From assembly GCA_028707635.1 (NCBI GenBank), contig JAQWAQ010000013.1, positions 1 to 41,088 of the forward strand: 41,088 nt of DNA, written 5' to 3'. The notes below the pieces were generated by a model. That model was not told the DNA's origin. It searched no databases and worked only from the letters and a program-made list of their open reading frames with translations. A program made the position numbers and the translations under genes. Position 1 is the stretch's first letter. Each line of letters opens with the position of its first letter. Positions 9,935 through 16,767 of this stretch are shown here, piece by piece. The stretch is from Negativicutes bacterium (GTDB lineage Bacteria > Bacillota > Negativicutes > JAAYSF01).

Positions 9935-10657
9935 TTGAAAGCATCATTGTTCATAACCTGCATAGCAGACCTCATGTATGCCGACGTAGGTAAAAGCGTA
10001 GTGAATGTGCTAAAACGGAGCGGGGTAAAACTAGACTTTCCAGAAGGTCAAACTTGCTGCGGACAGCCTGCGTTTTCAAGCGGCTATTACAAAGAGACTG
10101 TAAAAGTAGCAAAAAAAGTAATCGAAGTCTTTGAAAGGAGCGAACGTGTTGTTATACCGTCGGGTTCCTGTGCCGCAATGATTCATCACGGTTATCCAAC
10201 GCTGTTTGCCAATGATCCCGTCTGGAAGAAAAAAGCTGATGAGTTTGTGGCCAAAAGCTATGAATTCTCCCAGTTTCTTGTGGACGTGATGAAGCTTACC
10301 GATGTCGGCGCCACCTTCAAGAAGAAGGTGACTTATCACTCGAGCTGCCATATGACCAGGCTTTTGGGGGTAGAAGAACAACCTAAAATCCTGCTTAAGA
10401 ATGTAAAAGGACTTGACTTTATCCCTTTACCGTTCGCCTTTGACTGCTGCGGGTTTGGTGGAACATTTTCAATGAAACTAGCTGACATCTCTGGCGCAAT
10501 TCTTGAAGAAAAGGTCGATAATATCATATCGACCGGTGCTGACGTGCTGGCAGGATCAGACTTAACCTGTCTAATGAATATTGGTGGACGATTAAGTCGG
10601 CGGGGCAGTCCAGTGAAAGTCATGCATCTGGCTCAAGTCCTAGATCAAGGAGTGTGA
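9935..10657 (+). CDS. lutA: Lactate utilization protein A (LutA-like, cysteine-rich CCG domains)
   Basis: LutA is the (Fe-S)-binding oxidoreductase subunit of the LutABC L-lactate dehydrogenase complex and resembles GlpC/HdrB. The two cysteine-rich CCG motifs are TCCGQPAFSSGY and DCCGFGGTFSMK, with extra cysteines in SGSCAAM and SSCHMTRLLG. Starts are possible at ATG 9917, ATG 9929 and TTG 9935. TTG 9935 is preferred because GGGGGA at 9923-9928 is correctly spaced for it and the protein then begins MKASLFITCIADLMY, the usual LutA N-terminus, giving about 240 residues. It opens a lutA-lutB-lutC cluster with a 6-bp gap to lutB. No regulator gene is adjacent. Confidence 0.92.
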   Translation: MKASLFITCIADLMYADVGKSVVNVLKRSGVKLDFPEGQTCCGQPAFSSGYYKETVKVAKKVIEVFERSERVVIPSGSCAAMIHHGYPTLFANDPVWKKKADEFVAKSYEFSQFLVDVMKLTDVGATFKKKVTYHSSCHMTRLLGVEEQPKILLKNVKGLDFIPLPFAFDCCGFGGTFSMKLADISGAILEEKVDNIISTGADVLAGSDLTCLMNIGGRLSRRGSPVKVMHLAQVLDQGV

Positions 10658-10663
10658 TGGTAA

Positions 10664-12076
10664 ATGCATATTGAGCCAAGTTTTCGCAAGCGTTATAAAA
10701 AAGCGCTGAGTGATCAGACCATGCTTAAAGCGGTGAAACTGGGTACGGGCCGGTTGCGTGCACAACGTGCCAATGCAATTACGGCAGTGGGCGAAGACCG
10801 TTGGGCCGCCTTTCGTGACCGAGCCGAAGCGATTCGTCTTCATGTAGTACAGCATTTGGATCAATATCTAGAGAAGTTAGTTGACAATGTGATTAAGAAT
10901 GGCGGTCATGTTTGCCTGGCCCGAACAGGTGAAGAGGCCGTTAGCTATATTACTGAGCTGGCCAAAAAGAAAAACGCCAAGACTATCGTTAAATCAAAGT
11001 CGATGGTTACCGAAGAAATTCATTTGAATCCGGCGCTGGAACAACAGGGCTGCAAGGTTATCGAATCAGACTTGGGTGAGTGGATTATCCAATTAGCTGG
11101 TGAAACTCCGTCCCATATCATCGTGCCGGCCATGCATAAAAACAGGTTCCAAGTCGCTGATTTATTTAATGAAGTAAGCCCTCAAAAAATTCCGGCTGTC
11201 GTTAAAGATTTGTGTCAGTTTGCTAGGGAACACTTGCGGGATAAATTTTTAAATATCGACATTGGTATTACAGGCTGCAATTTTGCGATTGCTGATTCGG
11301 GTGCTGTAACAATCTGCACAAATGAAGGGAATGCCCGCCTTATCACGACGCTGTCGCCCACTGTTGTTACCGTAATGGGTATGGAGCGAATTTTGCCAAG
11401 TGTCGAAGAACTGGCGGTGATGCTGTCGCTGTTGGCGCGTAGTGCCACAGGCCAGAAAATGACTGTTTATAACACTTTGTTTACAGGGGTAAGAGCACCT
11501 GATGCGCTTGATGGGCCGCAGGAATTCCACCTGGTAATTGTCGATAATGGCCGGTCAAAACAGCTTGGCACCAAATATGAAAAAGTTCTTAACTGTATTC
11601 GCTGTGGTTCCTGTCTCAATGCCTGCCCTGTTTTCCGTAATATCGGCGGCCATGCTTACGGCTGGGTCTATCCCGGACCGATTGGAGCAGTCCTGTCGCC
11701 GCTTTATCAGGGAATGGATAAATACGGTGAGTTAGCTTATGCGACAACCTTGTGCGGGGCCTGTACCTTTGCATGCCCGGTAAAGATTCCGCTGCATGAT
11801 ATGCTCTACGCATTACGTAATGATAAAGTTGAATTAGAGCACAAAGGTGAGCTGGTTGAGGATATTGCGTACAAGGGCTGGAGCTCTGTCTTTGCCACGG
11901 CCAGCCGGTATCGATTCTCGGTCCGCATGGCGCGGCGATTCCAGTTTCCGCTTGTCAAAGCAGATAAAATCGCTTATGGTCCGCCGCCCATATCAGAGTG
12001 GCTGAAGTATCGTGATATGCCAGCCTTGCCAGATAAGTTCTTCCACGAAGTATGGCCTGATATCAAGAAGGATTGA
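10664..12076 (+). CDS. lutB: Lactate utilization protein B (LutB-like iron-sulfur protein)
   Basis: LutB is the central electron-transfer subunit of LutABC, 470 residues here. The N-terminal two thirds form the LUD domain. Two ferredoxin-like clusters follow in the C-terminal third: CIRCGSCLNACPVF and LCGACTFACPVKIPLHDML. AAGGAG at 10648-10653 precedes ATG 10664. The gene lies 6 bp after lutA and 13 bp before lutC, so the three are almost certainly one transcript. In characterised systems LutABC oxidises L-lactate to pyruvate without a flavin lactate dehydrogenase. The electron acceptor in this organism cannot be told from the window. Confidence 0.94.
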   Translation: MHIEPSFRKRYKKALSDQTMLKAVKLGTGRLRAQRANAITAVGEDRWAAFRDRAEAIRLHVVQHLDQYLEKLVDNVIKNGGHVCLARTGEEAVSYITELAKKKNAKTIVKSKSMVTEEIHLNPALEQQGCKVIESDLGEWIIQLAGETPSHIIVPAMHKNRFQVADLFNEVSPQKIPAVVKDLCQFAREHLRDKFLNIDIGITGCNFAIADSGAVTICTNEGNARLITTLSPTVVTVMGMERILPSVEELAVMLSLLARSATGQKMTVYNTLFTGVRAPDALDGPQEFHLVIVDNGRSKQLGTKYEKVLNCIRCGSCLNACPVFRNIGGHAYGWVYPGPIGAVLSPLYQGMDKYGELAYATTLCGACTFACPVKIPLHDMLYALRNDKVELEHKGELVEDIAYKGWSSVFATASRYRFSVRMARRFQFPLVKADKIAYGPPPISEWLKYRDMPALPDKFFHEVWPDIKKD

Positions 12077-12089
12077 AAGGGGTTTTAGT

Positions 12090-12806
12090 ATGGCTAAAGG
12101 AGTAATCACGGGTGATAGAAACGCTTTTTTCACTAACATCCGCAACAAGATAAAAACCCCGCCAGGCGGCCGGGCACAGCGGGTTGAGAATCCAATGGAA
12201 GGCTTATTTACCCGGCGGGAAACAACGCTTGAAGAACGTCAAGTATTGCGTGACCGGTTTATCGGTGAATGGAATAATCTCGGCGGAGAGGCCTTCAACG
12301 TGAAAAACCGTGTTGAATTGGCACAGAAAATGAAGCAGGTTATGCTTGAACGGGGTCTTAAAAAAGCGATGTGCTGGGATCATCCGGAACTTAACAAGCT
12401 GAATTTGGAAGAGGTATTCACAGACGCCGGTGGCACACTGTTAAAATGGCCGCTAGGCGAAAACAGTAGTGATGTAAAATATAAAGCAGGTACAATGGAA
12501 GCGGGGATTGTCTGGGGTGATATGGCTATGGCCGAATCAGGCACTGTGGTCATTACCGGAAACGCCAAGCAGCCGACAACAGTGGCCATTCTGCCGCTTA
12601 CCTTTATGGTTGTTTTTACAACAGCCCAGCTTGTTGATGGTATGTATTCGGTTATGAAGGAATTTAAAAAACGGTATGGCACAAGCCTGCCGACGACAGC
12701 CACCTTTATCAGCGGACCCAGCCGAACAACCGATATTGAAATGGATTTGACAATCGGCGTTCATGGCCCCAGGTATGTCTATGCGTTTATTTTGAATGAA
12801 GAATAA
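12090..12806 (+). CDS. lutC: Lactate utilization protein C (LutC-like, LUD domain)
   Basis: LutC is the small LUD-domain subunit of LutABC, 238 residues. The conserved late motif is MAMAESGTVVITG. The frame is open from an upstream ATG at 12012 inside lutB. ATG 12090 is chosen because AAAGGGG lies seven to eight bases upstream and the start falls just after the lutB stop. The last codons are unusual: the TAA stop at 12804-12806 lies inside the first bases of dispersed repeat copy A (ATAAAG from 12803), so the repeat begins exactly at the end of the gene. No second terminator precedes the repeat, so its hairpins are probably transcribed at the 3' end of the lut mRNA. Confidence 0.93.
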   Translation: MAKGVITGDRNAFFTNIRNKIKTPPGGRAQRVENPMEGLFTRRETTLEERQVLRDRFIGEWNNLGGEAFNVKNRVELAQKMKQVMLERGLKKAMCWDHPELNKLNLEEVFTDAGGTLLKWPLGENSSDVKYKAGTMEAGIVWGDMAMAESGTVVITGNAKQPTTVAILPLTFMVVFTTAQLVDGMYSVMKEFKKRYGTSLPTTATFISGPSRTTDIEMDLTIGVHGPRYVYAFILNEE

Positions 12807-12935
12807 AGTGAGACTTGATTCAGAAGGAGTTTTAACTCCACCTGAATCCTAGTCGAACCGTATCCAGGGGCTTGGCCGCTCTTACTCCCGCTTGTAGAAG
12901 CGGAAGTTTTAGAGCGGGTTAGTAATCGGATAAAG
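12803..12935 (+). repeat. Dispersed structured intergenic repeat, copy A (near full length)
   Basis: First near-complete copy of a family of about 125-135 bp also found at 25392, 37565 and (inverted) 30299. It starts ATAAAGTGAGACTTGATTC and ends in ATCGGATAAAG. Hairpin 1 pairs GATTCAG.AGGAGTT with AACTCC.CCTGAATC. Hairpin 2 is GCCGCTCT...AGAGCGGG with an inner stem CCGCTT/AAGCGG. An outer TATCC/GGATA pairing could close hairpin 2. The copy overlaps the lutC stop codon. No open reading frame is seen inside. Confidence 0.85.
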
Positions 12936-12944
12936 GCAAAAACC

Positions 12945-12980
12945 AAAAGTCGCTCACTTTTGCTAGGCGAGCGACTTTTT
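12945..12980 (-). terminator. Terminator of rubrerythrin (probably bidirectional)
   Basis: An 11-bp perfect stem (AAAAGTCGCTC at 12945-12955, complement at 12969-12979) with a 13-base loop. T-runs occur on both sides, so it can stop the minus-strand rubrerythrin transcript and plus-strand read-through from lutABC. Confidence 0.75.
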
Positions 12981-12986
12981 GCTATC

Positions 12987-13478
12987 TTAATATTTTTTAT
13001 AAGCCGATGCCTTTGCCCCGCAAATAGGGCATTTGTCAGGCGCGTTTTTTTCGGCAACATGTCCGCAAACCGAGCATAGATAGAGGTCATATTGTTGTGC
13101 GCTGCCAAGGTCATCAAGTGCCTTTTGGTACAGTGCGCCATGAACTTTTTCGGCTTCATTGGCAAGTTTAAAGCCTCGAGTAGCCGCGGTATGACCTTCA
13201 TCTTCGGCCTTTTCGATAAAGGGCGGGTACATTTCGGTAAACTCGTAGGTTTCGCCGTTAATGGCGGCTTGGAGGTTTTCCGCAGTTGATCGGACCCCGC
13301 CGTTATTTCTAAAGTGGGTATGAGCATGGATCGTTTCGGCATCAGCAACTACTCGAAAAAGTTTGGCAATTTGCTTGTAGCCTTCGGCATCAGCCTGCTG
13401 GGCATAGGCAAGATATTTTCGATTGGCCTGTGACTCGCCTTCAAAGGCAGCCGCTAAATTTTCCTCTGTCTTGGACAT
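12987..13478 (-). CDS. rbr: Rubrerythrin
   Basis: Rubrerythrin is a non-haem di-iron peroxidase that detoxifies hydrogen peroxide in anaerobes. The four-helix di-iron domain shows the paired Glu/His motifs (AAFEGESQANRKYLAYA, DAETIHAHTH, ANEAEKVHGALY). The C-terminal rubredoxin-like domain has two knuckles, CSVCGHV and CPICGA. The frame could start at GTG 13487. ATG 13478 is preferred because AGAGAGGTG lies about seven bases upstream and the protein then begins MSKTEENLAAAF (163 residues). It stands alone between a terminator and a divergent tRNA gene. The rubredoxin domain is C-terminal, as in classical rubrerythrin. Confidence 0.96.
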   Translation of the reverse strand: MSKTEENLAAAFEGESQANRKYLAYAQQADAEGYKQIAKLFRVVADAETIHAHTHFRNNGGVRSTAENLQAAINGETYEFTEMYPPFIEKAEDEGHTAATRGFKLANEAEKVHGALYQKALDDLGSAQQYDLYLCSVCGHVAEKNAPDKCPICGAKASAYKKY

Positions 13479-13573
13479 TAATAACACCTCTCTTTATTAG
13501 CATACATAGGTATTATTAGCCATTAAACGGAAAATATGACAAGACTTGATTTAAAATCCGCTAATTGCTGATG

Positions 13574-13602
13574 TTGATTTTCAATAGGGAAAGTACTATA
13601 CT
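13574..13602 (+). promoter_or_regulatory. Sigma-A type promoter of tRNA-Ala
   Basis: TTGATT at 13574-13579, a 17-base spacer and TATACT at 13597-13602. The predicted start falls a few bases before the mature tRNA 5' end at 13616. Confidence 0.7.
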
Positions 13603-13615
13603 AAAAATATCATAT

Positions 13616-13691
13616 GGGGGCGTAGCTCAGTCGGGAGAGCGCTTGGCTCGCATTCAAGAGGTCATGGGTTCGAATCCCACCGTCTCCACCA
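13616..13691 (+). tRNA. tRNA-Ala, anticodon CGC, CCA encoded
   Basis: A 76-base cloverleaf. Acceptor stem GGGGGCG pairs with CGTCTCC, with the alanine identity pair G3-U70 present. The D-arm is GCTC...GAGC. The anticodon stem CTTGG/TCAAG encloses loop CTCGCAT, which places CGC at 34-36 (reads GCG, alanine). The T-arm is TGGG TTCGAAT CCCA, with an A-C mismatch in its first pair. CCA is encoded at 13689-13691. Confidence 0.95.
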
Positions 13692-13702
13692 AGGTAATAA
13701 GG

Positions 13703-13734
13703 GGCTGTCTCAAGATATGATTGAGGCAGCCTTT
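13703..13734 (+). terminator. Terminator after tRNA-Ala
   Basis: An 11-pair stem GGCTGTCTCAA / TTGAGGCAGCC (one T-G pair) with a 7-base loop, followed by only TTT. It probably ends the tRNA transcript together with the stronger hairpin just downstream. Confidence 0.6.
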
Positions 13735-13750
13735 CGTGTTTGCTCTAGAG

Positions 13751-13790
13751 TACGACAATGAATCTTAAATGATTAATTGTCGTATTTTTT
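13751..13790 (+). terminator. Second terminator downstream of tRNA-Ala
   Basis: TACGACAAT (13751-13759) pairs with ATTGTCGTA (13776-13784) and is followed by six T. No gene lies between this and the previous hairpin. Confidence 0.7.
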
Positions 13791-13794
13791 ATTT

Positions 13795-13833
13795 GATGAC
13801 CAAGCCGCTCTTCTTCATCAAGTCTTGCTTTAT
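13795..13833 (-). repeat. Internally deleted remnant of the dispersed repeat (copy G)
   Basis: Read on the minus strand this joins the left end of the repeat (ATAAAGCAAGACTTGAT) directly to its right end (AGAGCGGCTTGGTCATC). Hairpin 1 and most of hairpin 2 are missing. Both termini are kept in the family order. Confidence 0.65.
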
Positions 13834-13910
13834 GGTGAGTTTGTGAGAGCGTCTTTTAGCTTGTATCTAAGTACAAATGTGCTTAACAAAAAAACAAATA
13901 AAAAATATCA

Positions 13911-13939
13911 TTGACATTTAGGGTGTAAAGGCGTATATT
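13911..13939 (+). promoter_or_regulatory. Promoter of the binding-protein gene
   Basis: TTGACA at 13911-13916, a 17-base spacer and TATATT at 13934-13939. The start codon of the next gene is about 70 bases downstream. Confidence 0.7.
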
Positions 13940-14015
13940 AAATTTCAAGTATAAAATATGGAAAATCCTCATTACATAGACGATCCGACCAAAGTCCTCT
14001 GATTAGGAAGGGGTT

Positions 14016-15221
14016 ATGAGTATGAGGAAAAATGAGGGGGCGGAAGAAAGTATGCGGAAAAAACTAGCAGCAGTAATCATGAGCACGTTGCTCATGGCTG
14101 GAGTGCTAACTGGATGTAGTAGTGGTACTAAACAAGAAGCAACAAATGAGATTAAAATCGGTGGGAACTTTGAGCTAACTGGTGGTGTGGCCAACTATGG
14201 CAAGCAAGCCGTTAATGGCATCCAGCTAGCTATCAAACAAGCCAATGCTTCTGGTGGGGTTTTAGGCAAGCAAATAAAGTTAGTATTGGCAGATAATAAA
14301 TCAGAAGCAGCCGAGGCGACAAATGCTATAACCAAGCTAATTACCCAGGATAAAGTTGTAGCTGTTTTTGGGCCTGCGACCAGCTCCAATACTTTAGCTA
14401 CAGTTCGGGTGGCGCAAGACAATAAGATTCCGCTTATTACGCCAACCGGGACTAGTGAAAAGATTACGGTGGAAAATGGTAAAACCCACTCATATATTTT
14501 CCGCTCTTGCTTTATCGATCCGTTGCAAGGTATGATCATGGCGAACTTTGCCAGCAACACCTTGAAAGTAAAAACGGCTGTTATTTATATTGATAATAGC
14601 TCTGACTATTCTAAAGGGCTTGCCAAATCCTTTGACGAAGTGTTTACGAAAAACGGCGGTAAGGTTTTAGGTCAAGAAGCGTTTTTGCAAAAAGACCAAG
14701 ATTTCAAATCCGCTCTTACCAAGATTAAAGCTCTGAATCCTGATGTTATATTTTTACCCGCCTATTATGAAGAAGTTGGTAAAATCGTTAAACAGGCCCG
14801 TGAATTGGGCATGACTATGCCAATCCTTGGCGCCGATGGGTGGGATGATGCTAAGGTGGTAGAGATTGCCGGAGCGGCTCCGCTTAATAACACCTTCTTC
14901 TGCAGTCACTATTCATCTCAGGACACTGACTCTCATGTCGTGAGTTTCATTGAAGCCTACAAGAAGGAATACAATCAAGAGCCTGGCGTGTTTTCTGCTC
15001 TTGGCTATGATGCCGGTCTATTCTTAATTGATGCGATCAAACGGGCTAATAGCACCGATCCTGCTAAAATCCGTGAGGCGTTAGAGCAAACTAAGAACCT
15101 GCAGCTGAGTACAGGCCTGATGACAATTGACGCCAATCATAATCCGATTAAGAGCGTTGTTGTTCTTGAAATGAAAGATGGCAAACCAACGTTTAAGGAA
15201 AAAATCACTCCTAAACTATAA
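14016..15221 (+). CDS. Branched-chain amino acid-type ABC transporter substrate-binding lipoprotein
   Basis: A type I periplasmic binding protein of the LivJ/LivK family, 401 residues from ATG 14016. A lipoprotein signal is clear: a hydrophobic segment followed by the lipobox AGVLTGC. The mature part starts IKIGGNFELTGG and carries the family segment VFGPATSSNTLA. AGGAAGGGG precedes ATG 14016; ATG 14052 (MRKKLAAVIMS) is an alternative that keeps the whole signal peptide. The family binds leucine/isoleucine/valine, other amino acids, amides or urea, so the ligand cannot be assigned. No LivHMGF permease or ATPase gene is nearby, and it has its own promoter and terminator. It must work with components encoded elsewhere or act as a sensor. 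Confidence 0.93.
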   Translation: MSMRKNEGAEESMRKKLAAVIMSTLLMAGVLTGCSSGTKQEATNEIKIGGNFELTGGVANYGKQAVNGIQLAIKQANASGGVLGKQIKLVLADNKSEAAEATNAITKLITQDKVVAVFGPATSSNTLATVRVAQDNKIPLITPTGTSEKITVENGKTHSYIFRSCFIDPLQGMIMANFASNTLKVKTAVIYIDNSSDYSKGLAKSFDEVFTKNGGKVLGQEAFLQKDQDFKSALTKIKALNPDVIFLPAYYEEVGKIVKQARELGMTMPILGADGWDDAKVVEIAGAAPLNNTFFCSHYSSQDTDSHVVSFIEAYKKEYNQEPGVFSALGYDAGLFLIDAIKRANSTDPAKIREALEQTKNLQLSTGLMTIDANHNPIKSVVVLEMKDGKPTFKEKITPKL

Positions 15222-15270
15222 TTAGTTCGACTGCGGTCGGTTCCTAGAGACAATGACCTTAGTTAATATT

Positions 15271-15312
15271 TGTAGTCCCTTTTGATTAACCATCAGGGGA
15301 CTACATTTTTTA
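15271..15312 (+). terminator. Terminator of the binding-protein gene
   Basis: TGTAGTCCC (15271-15279) pairs with GGGACTACA (15297-15305) across a 17-base loop and is followed by seven T. Confidence 0.8.
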
Positions 15313-15345
15313 TTGATAGTATAATAGTGGTATGGGGGTGTAAGT

Positions 15346-15552
15346 ATGATTAAGGAAGGAACCTACCGGCACTATAAGGGAAACGAATATCGGGTTCTGT
15401 TTGTTGCAAAACATAGTGAGACAGAGGAGGCCATGGTTGTCTATCAATGCTTGTATGGAGATTTCGGGTATTGGGTGAGACCGTTAAATATGTTTGAGGA
15501 AGAAGTAGAGATTGCCGGGAAAAGGGTAAGACGTTTTGAATATATTGGTTAA
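15346..15552 (+). CDS. DUF1653 family protein
   Basis: A 68-residue protein matching the DUF1653 pattern: YRHYKGNEYRVLFVAKHSET near the start, a central VVYQCLYGDFG, then WVRPLNMFEEEV and a final FEYI. The function of the family is unknown; its members are small single-domain proteins. GGGGGT precedes ATG 15346, and a TATAAT sequence lies at 15320-15325. The stop codon is followed within a few bases by a truncated inverted copy of the dispersed repeat. It is not obviously in an operon with rnhA because of that insertion. Confidence 0.88.
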   Translation: MIKEGTYRHYKGNEYRVLFVAKHSETEEAMVVYQCLYGDFGYWVRPLNMFEEEVEIAGKRVRRFEYIG

Positions 15553-15554
15553 GG

Positions 15555-15619
15555 CCCTGCTACGGTTCGGCTAAGATTCAGAGGAGTTAAAACTCCATCT
15601 GAATCAAGTCTCATTTTAT
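15555..15619 (-). repeat. Half-copy of the dispersed repeat (copy E), hairpin 1 only
   Basis: On the minus strand it reads ATAAAATGAGACTTGATTC, the complete hairpin 1 (TCAGATGGAGTT/AACTCC.CTGA) and the linker to CCGTAGCAGGG. Hairpin 2 is absent. Its outer end abuts a TATAAT box at 15622-15627, 33 bases before rnhA, so it may form part of the rnhA promoter. Confidence 0.75.
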
Positions 15620-15659
15620 GGTATAATAGCTATAATTAGACAGTATTTAGGAGGTTCCA

Positions 15660-16100
15660 ATGGCTGAAGTACATATCTATACTGATGGTGCCTGCAGCGG
15701 TAATCCCGGACCGGGCGGCTGGGGAGCTGTTCTTATTTATAAGGGTGTTGAAAAAGAAATCTCGGGTTTTGAAAAAGATACGACAAATAACCGCATGGAG
15801 TTGACGGCTGTCATCAAAGCATTGGAAGGGTTAAAGTTTCCTTGCGAGGTGACGATTTATACCGACAGTGCTTATGTCTGCAAGGCGTTTACGGAAGGTT
15901 GGATTAATAATTGGATGGCTAAGGGCTGGGTGACGAGTAAAAGAACGCCGGTCGAAAATAAAGAATTATGGCAGTCTCTTATTAAACTGGTGGACATGCA
16001 CCAAGTGAAGTGGGTCAAGGTCAAAGGCCATAGTGATAATGAAAAAAACAACCGTTGTGATTTATTGGCTAGACAAGCGATTGCGGCAGGTCGACAATAG
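15660..16100 (+). CDS. rnhA: Ribonuclease HI
   Basis: RNase HI cleaves the RNA strand of RNA-DNA hybrids. It is 146 residues, close to the bacterial norm. The catalytic carboxylates are all in place: Asp in IYTDGACSGNPGPGGWGA, Glu in NNRMELTAVIKAL, Asp in IYTDSAYVCKAF and Asp in NNRCDLLARQA. The active-site His is in VKGHSDNEKNN. The basic substrate-binding handle is present (WMAKGWVTSKRTPVENKEL). AGGAGG lies just before ATG 15660. A TATAAT box at 15622-15627 directly borders a repeat remnant. A further remnant follows the gene, so it is bracketed by two inverted half-copies of the same repeat. Confidence 0.97.
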   Translation: MAEVHIYTDGACSGNPGPGGWGAVLIYKGVEKEISGFEKDTTNNRMELTAVIKALEGLKFPCEVTIYTDSAYVCKAFTEGWINNWMAKGWVTSKRTPVENKELWQSLIKLVDMHQVKWVKVKGHSDNEKNNRCDLLARQAIAAGRQ

Positions 16101-16117
16101 TCAGATGTATGCTTGGA

Positions 16118-16158
16118 TAGGATTGAGTTGGAGTTAGCTGAATCAAGTCTCGCTTTAT
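16118..16158 (-). repeat. Remnant of the dispersed repeat (copy F)
   Basis: On the minus strand it reads ATAAAGCGAGACTTGATTCAGC, then a shortened and partly mismatched hairpin 1. Only the first third of the family consensus is kept. Confidence 0.6.
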
Positions 16159-16217
16159 ATCCAGAAAATTGAAGGAAATTATCAGCCAAGGGAGAAATAC
16201 TATAAGAGGTGAACCGT

Positions 16218-16415
16218 ATGAAAGTCTCCGGAGGCGAAACGTTGATTGTTACGCTTGGAAATGAGGAAAGGCGCTGGAAGGTGTCAGCGGTTGACAGCCG
16301 GGTGGTGAAGCTGTTTGAAGAAGATGGTAAGTACCGCCAGATGCCGTATGTTAACCTTGAGGCAATGATGTCGCAAGGCTGTGTCAAGGTTGAGAAAAAG
16401 CCTTTCCCGGAATGA
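16218..16415 (+). CDS. Small hypothetical protein (65 aa)
   Basis: I do not recognise this protein. The frame is open from GTG 16209. ATG 16218 is preferred, with AGAGGTG about six bases upstream, giving MKVSGGETLIVTLGNEERRWKV. It is a soluble, mixed-charge protein of 65 residues without cysteines in a pattern or membrane segments. The alternating hydrophobic residues (TLIVTLG, WKVSAVDSRVVKLF) suggest a small beta-barrel or SH3-like fold, which is only an inference. It is followed 42 bp later by a small membrane protein with its own ribosome-binding site, and the two share the terminator at 16644. Confidence 0.7.
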   Translation: MKVSGGETLIVTLGNEERRWKVSAVDSRVVKLFEEDGKYRQMPYVNLEAMMSQGCVKVEKKPFPE

Positions 16416-16457
16416 ATCCGGATGATGTTAAACCGATAAAAGTGAGGGTGATTGGTC

Positions 16458-16634
16458 ATGATGTGGTATTTGCTAGGGATCATTCTTAGTTTGGTTGTTT
16501 TCTTCTATGGTAACTCGGTCGGGATGGGGACAATTCTAAAATGGACGATTATTGCTTTGATATGGGCTGCTTCCGCTCATATGGATATGAAGACTAAAGA
16601 ACAAGAAAAGGCTAACCGGGAAAAGAACGAGTAG
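16458..16634 (+). CDS. Small membrane protein, two predicted transmembrane segments (58 aa)
   Basis: I do not recognise a family. GAGGGTG at 16444-16450 is well placed for ATG 16458 (MMWYLLGIILSLVVFFYGNS); TTG 16452 and ATG 16461 are alternatives. Two hydrophobic stretches, about residues 3-18 and 27-42 (LKWTIIALIWAASAH), are followed by a strongly charged tail (KTKEQEKANREKNE). This is a hairpin-type inner-membrane protein with a cytoplasmic tail. It is probably co-transcribed with the preceding gene and ends just before a very strong terminator. Confidence 0.65.
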   Translation: MMWYLLGIILSLVVFFYGNSVGMGTILKWTIIALIWAASAHMDMKTKEQEKANREKNE

Positions 16635-16643
16635 TCATGACAA

Positions 16644-16694
16644 CAAAAGTAAAAGTAAGGCCTGACCCCGGGTCAGGCCTTACTTTTACTTTTG
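16644..16694. terminator. Very long perfect palindromic terminator, bidirectional form
   Basis: A perfect 23-bp stem: arm 16644-16666, loop CCCGG, arm 16672-16694. The core is GTAAGGCCTGAC/GTCAGGCCTTAC, and the outer parts are A/T-rich, so each strand ends in a T-rich tract. There is no gene on the minus strand here. It separates the small membrane gene from the DUF2225 promoter. Confidence 0.85.
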
Positions 16695-16699
16695 GGTGT

Positions 16700-16728
16700 T
16701 TGAAATTTTTAGCAGAAAGTGGTATTCT
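16700..16728 (+). promoter_or_regulatory. Promoter of the DUF2225 gene
   Basis: TTGAAA at 16700-16705, a 17-base spacer and TATTCT at 16723-16728, directly behind the palindromic terminator and 40 bases before the chosen start codon. Confidence 0.6.
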
Positions 16729-16767
16729 TTAGTAGTAGTTTTGGAAAATGCGAGTGGAGTGAAATAC

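Noticed and set aside
12803..12935. ATAAAG at both ends of repeat copy A as a target-site duplication
   Set aside because: ATAAAG is also at the left end of copies B and D, where the right end differs, so it belongs to the element rather than to the target site.
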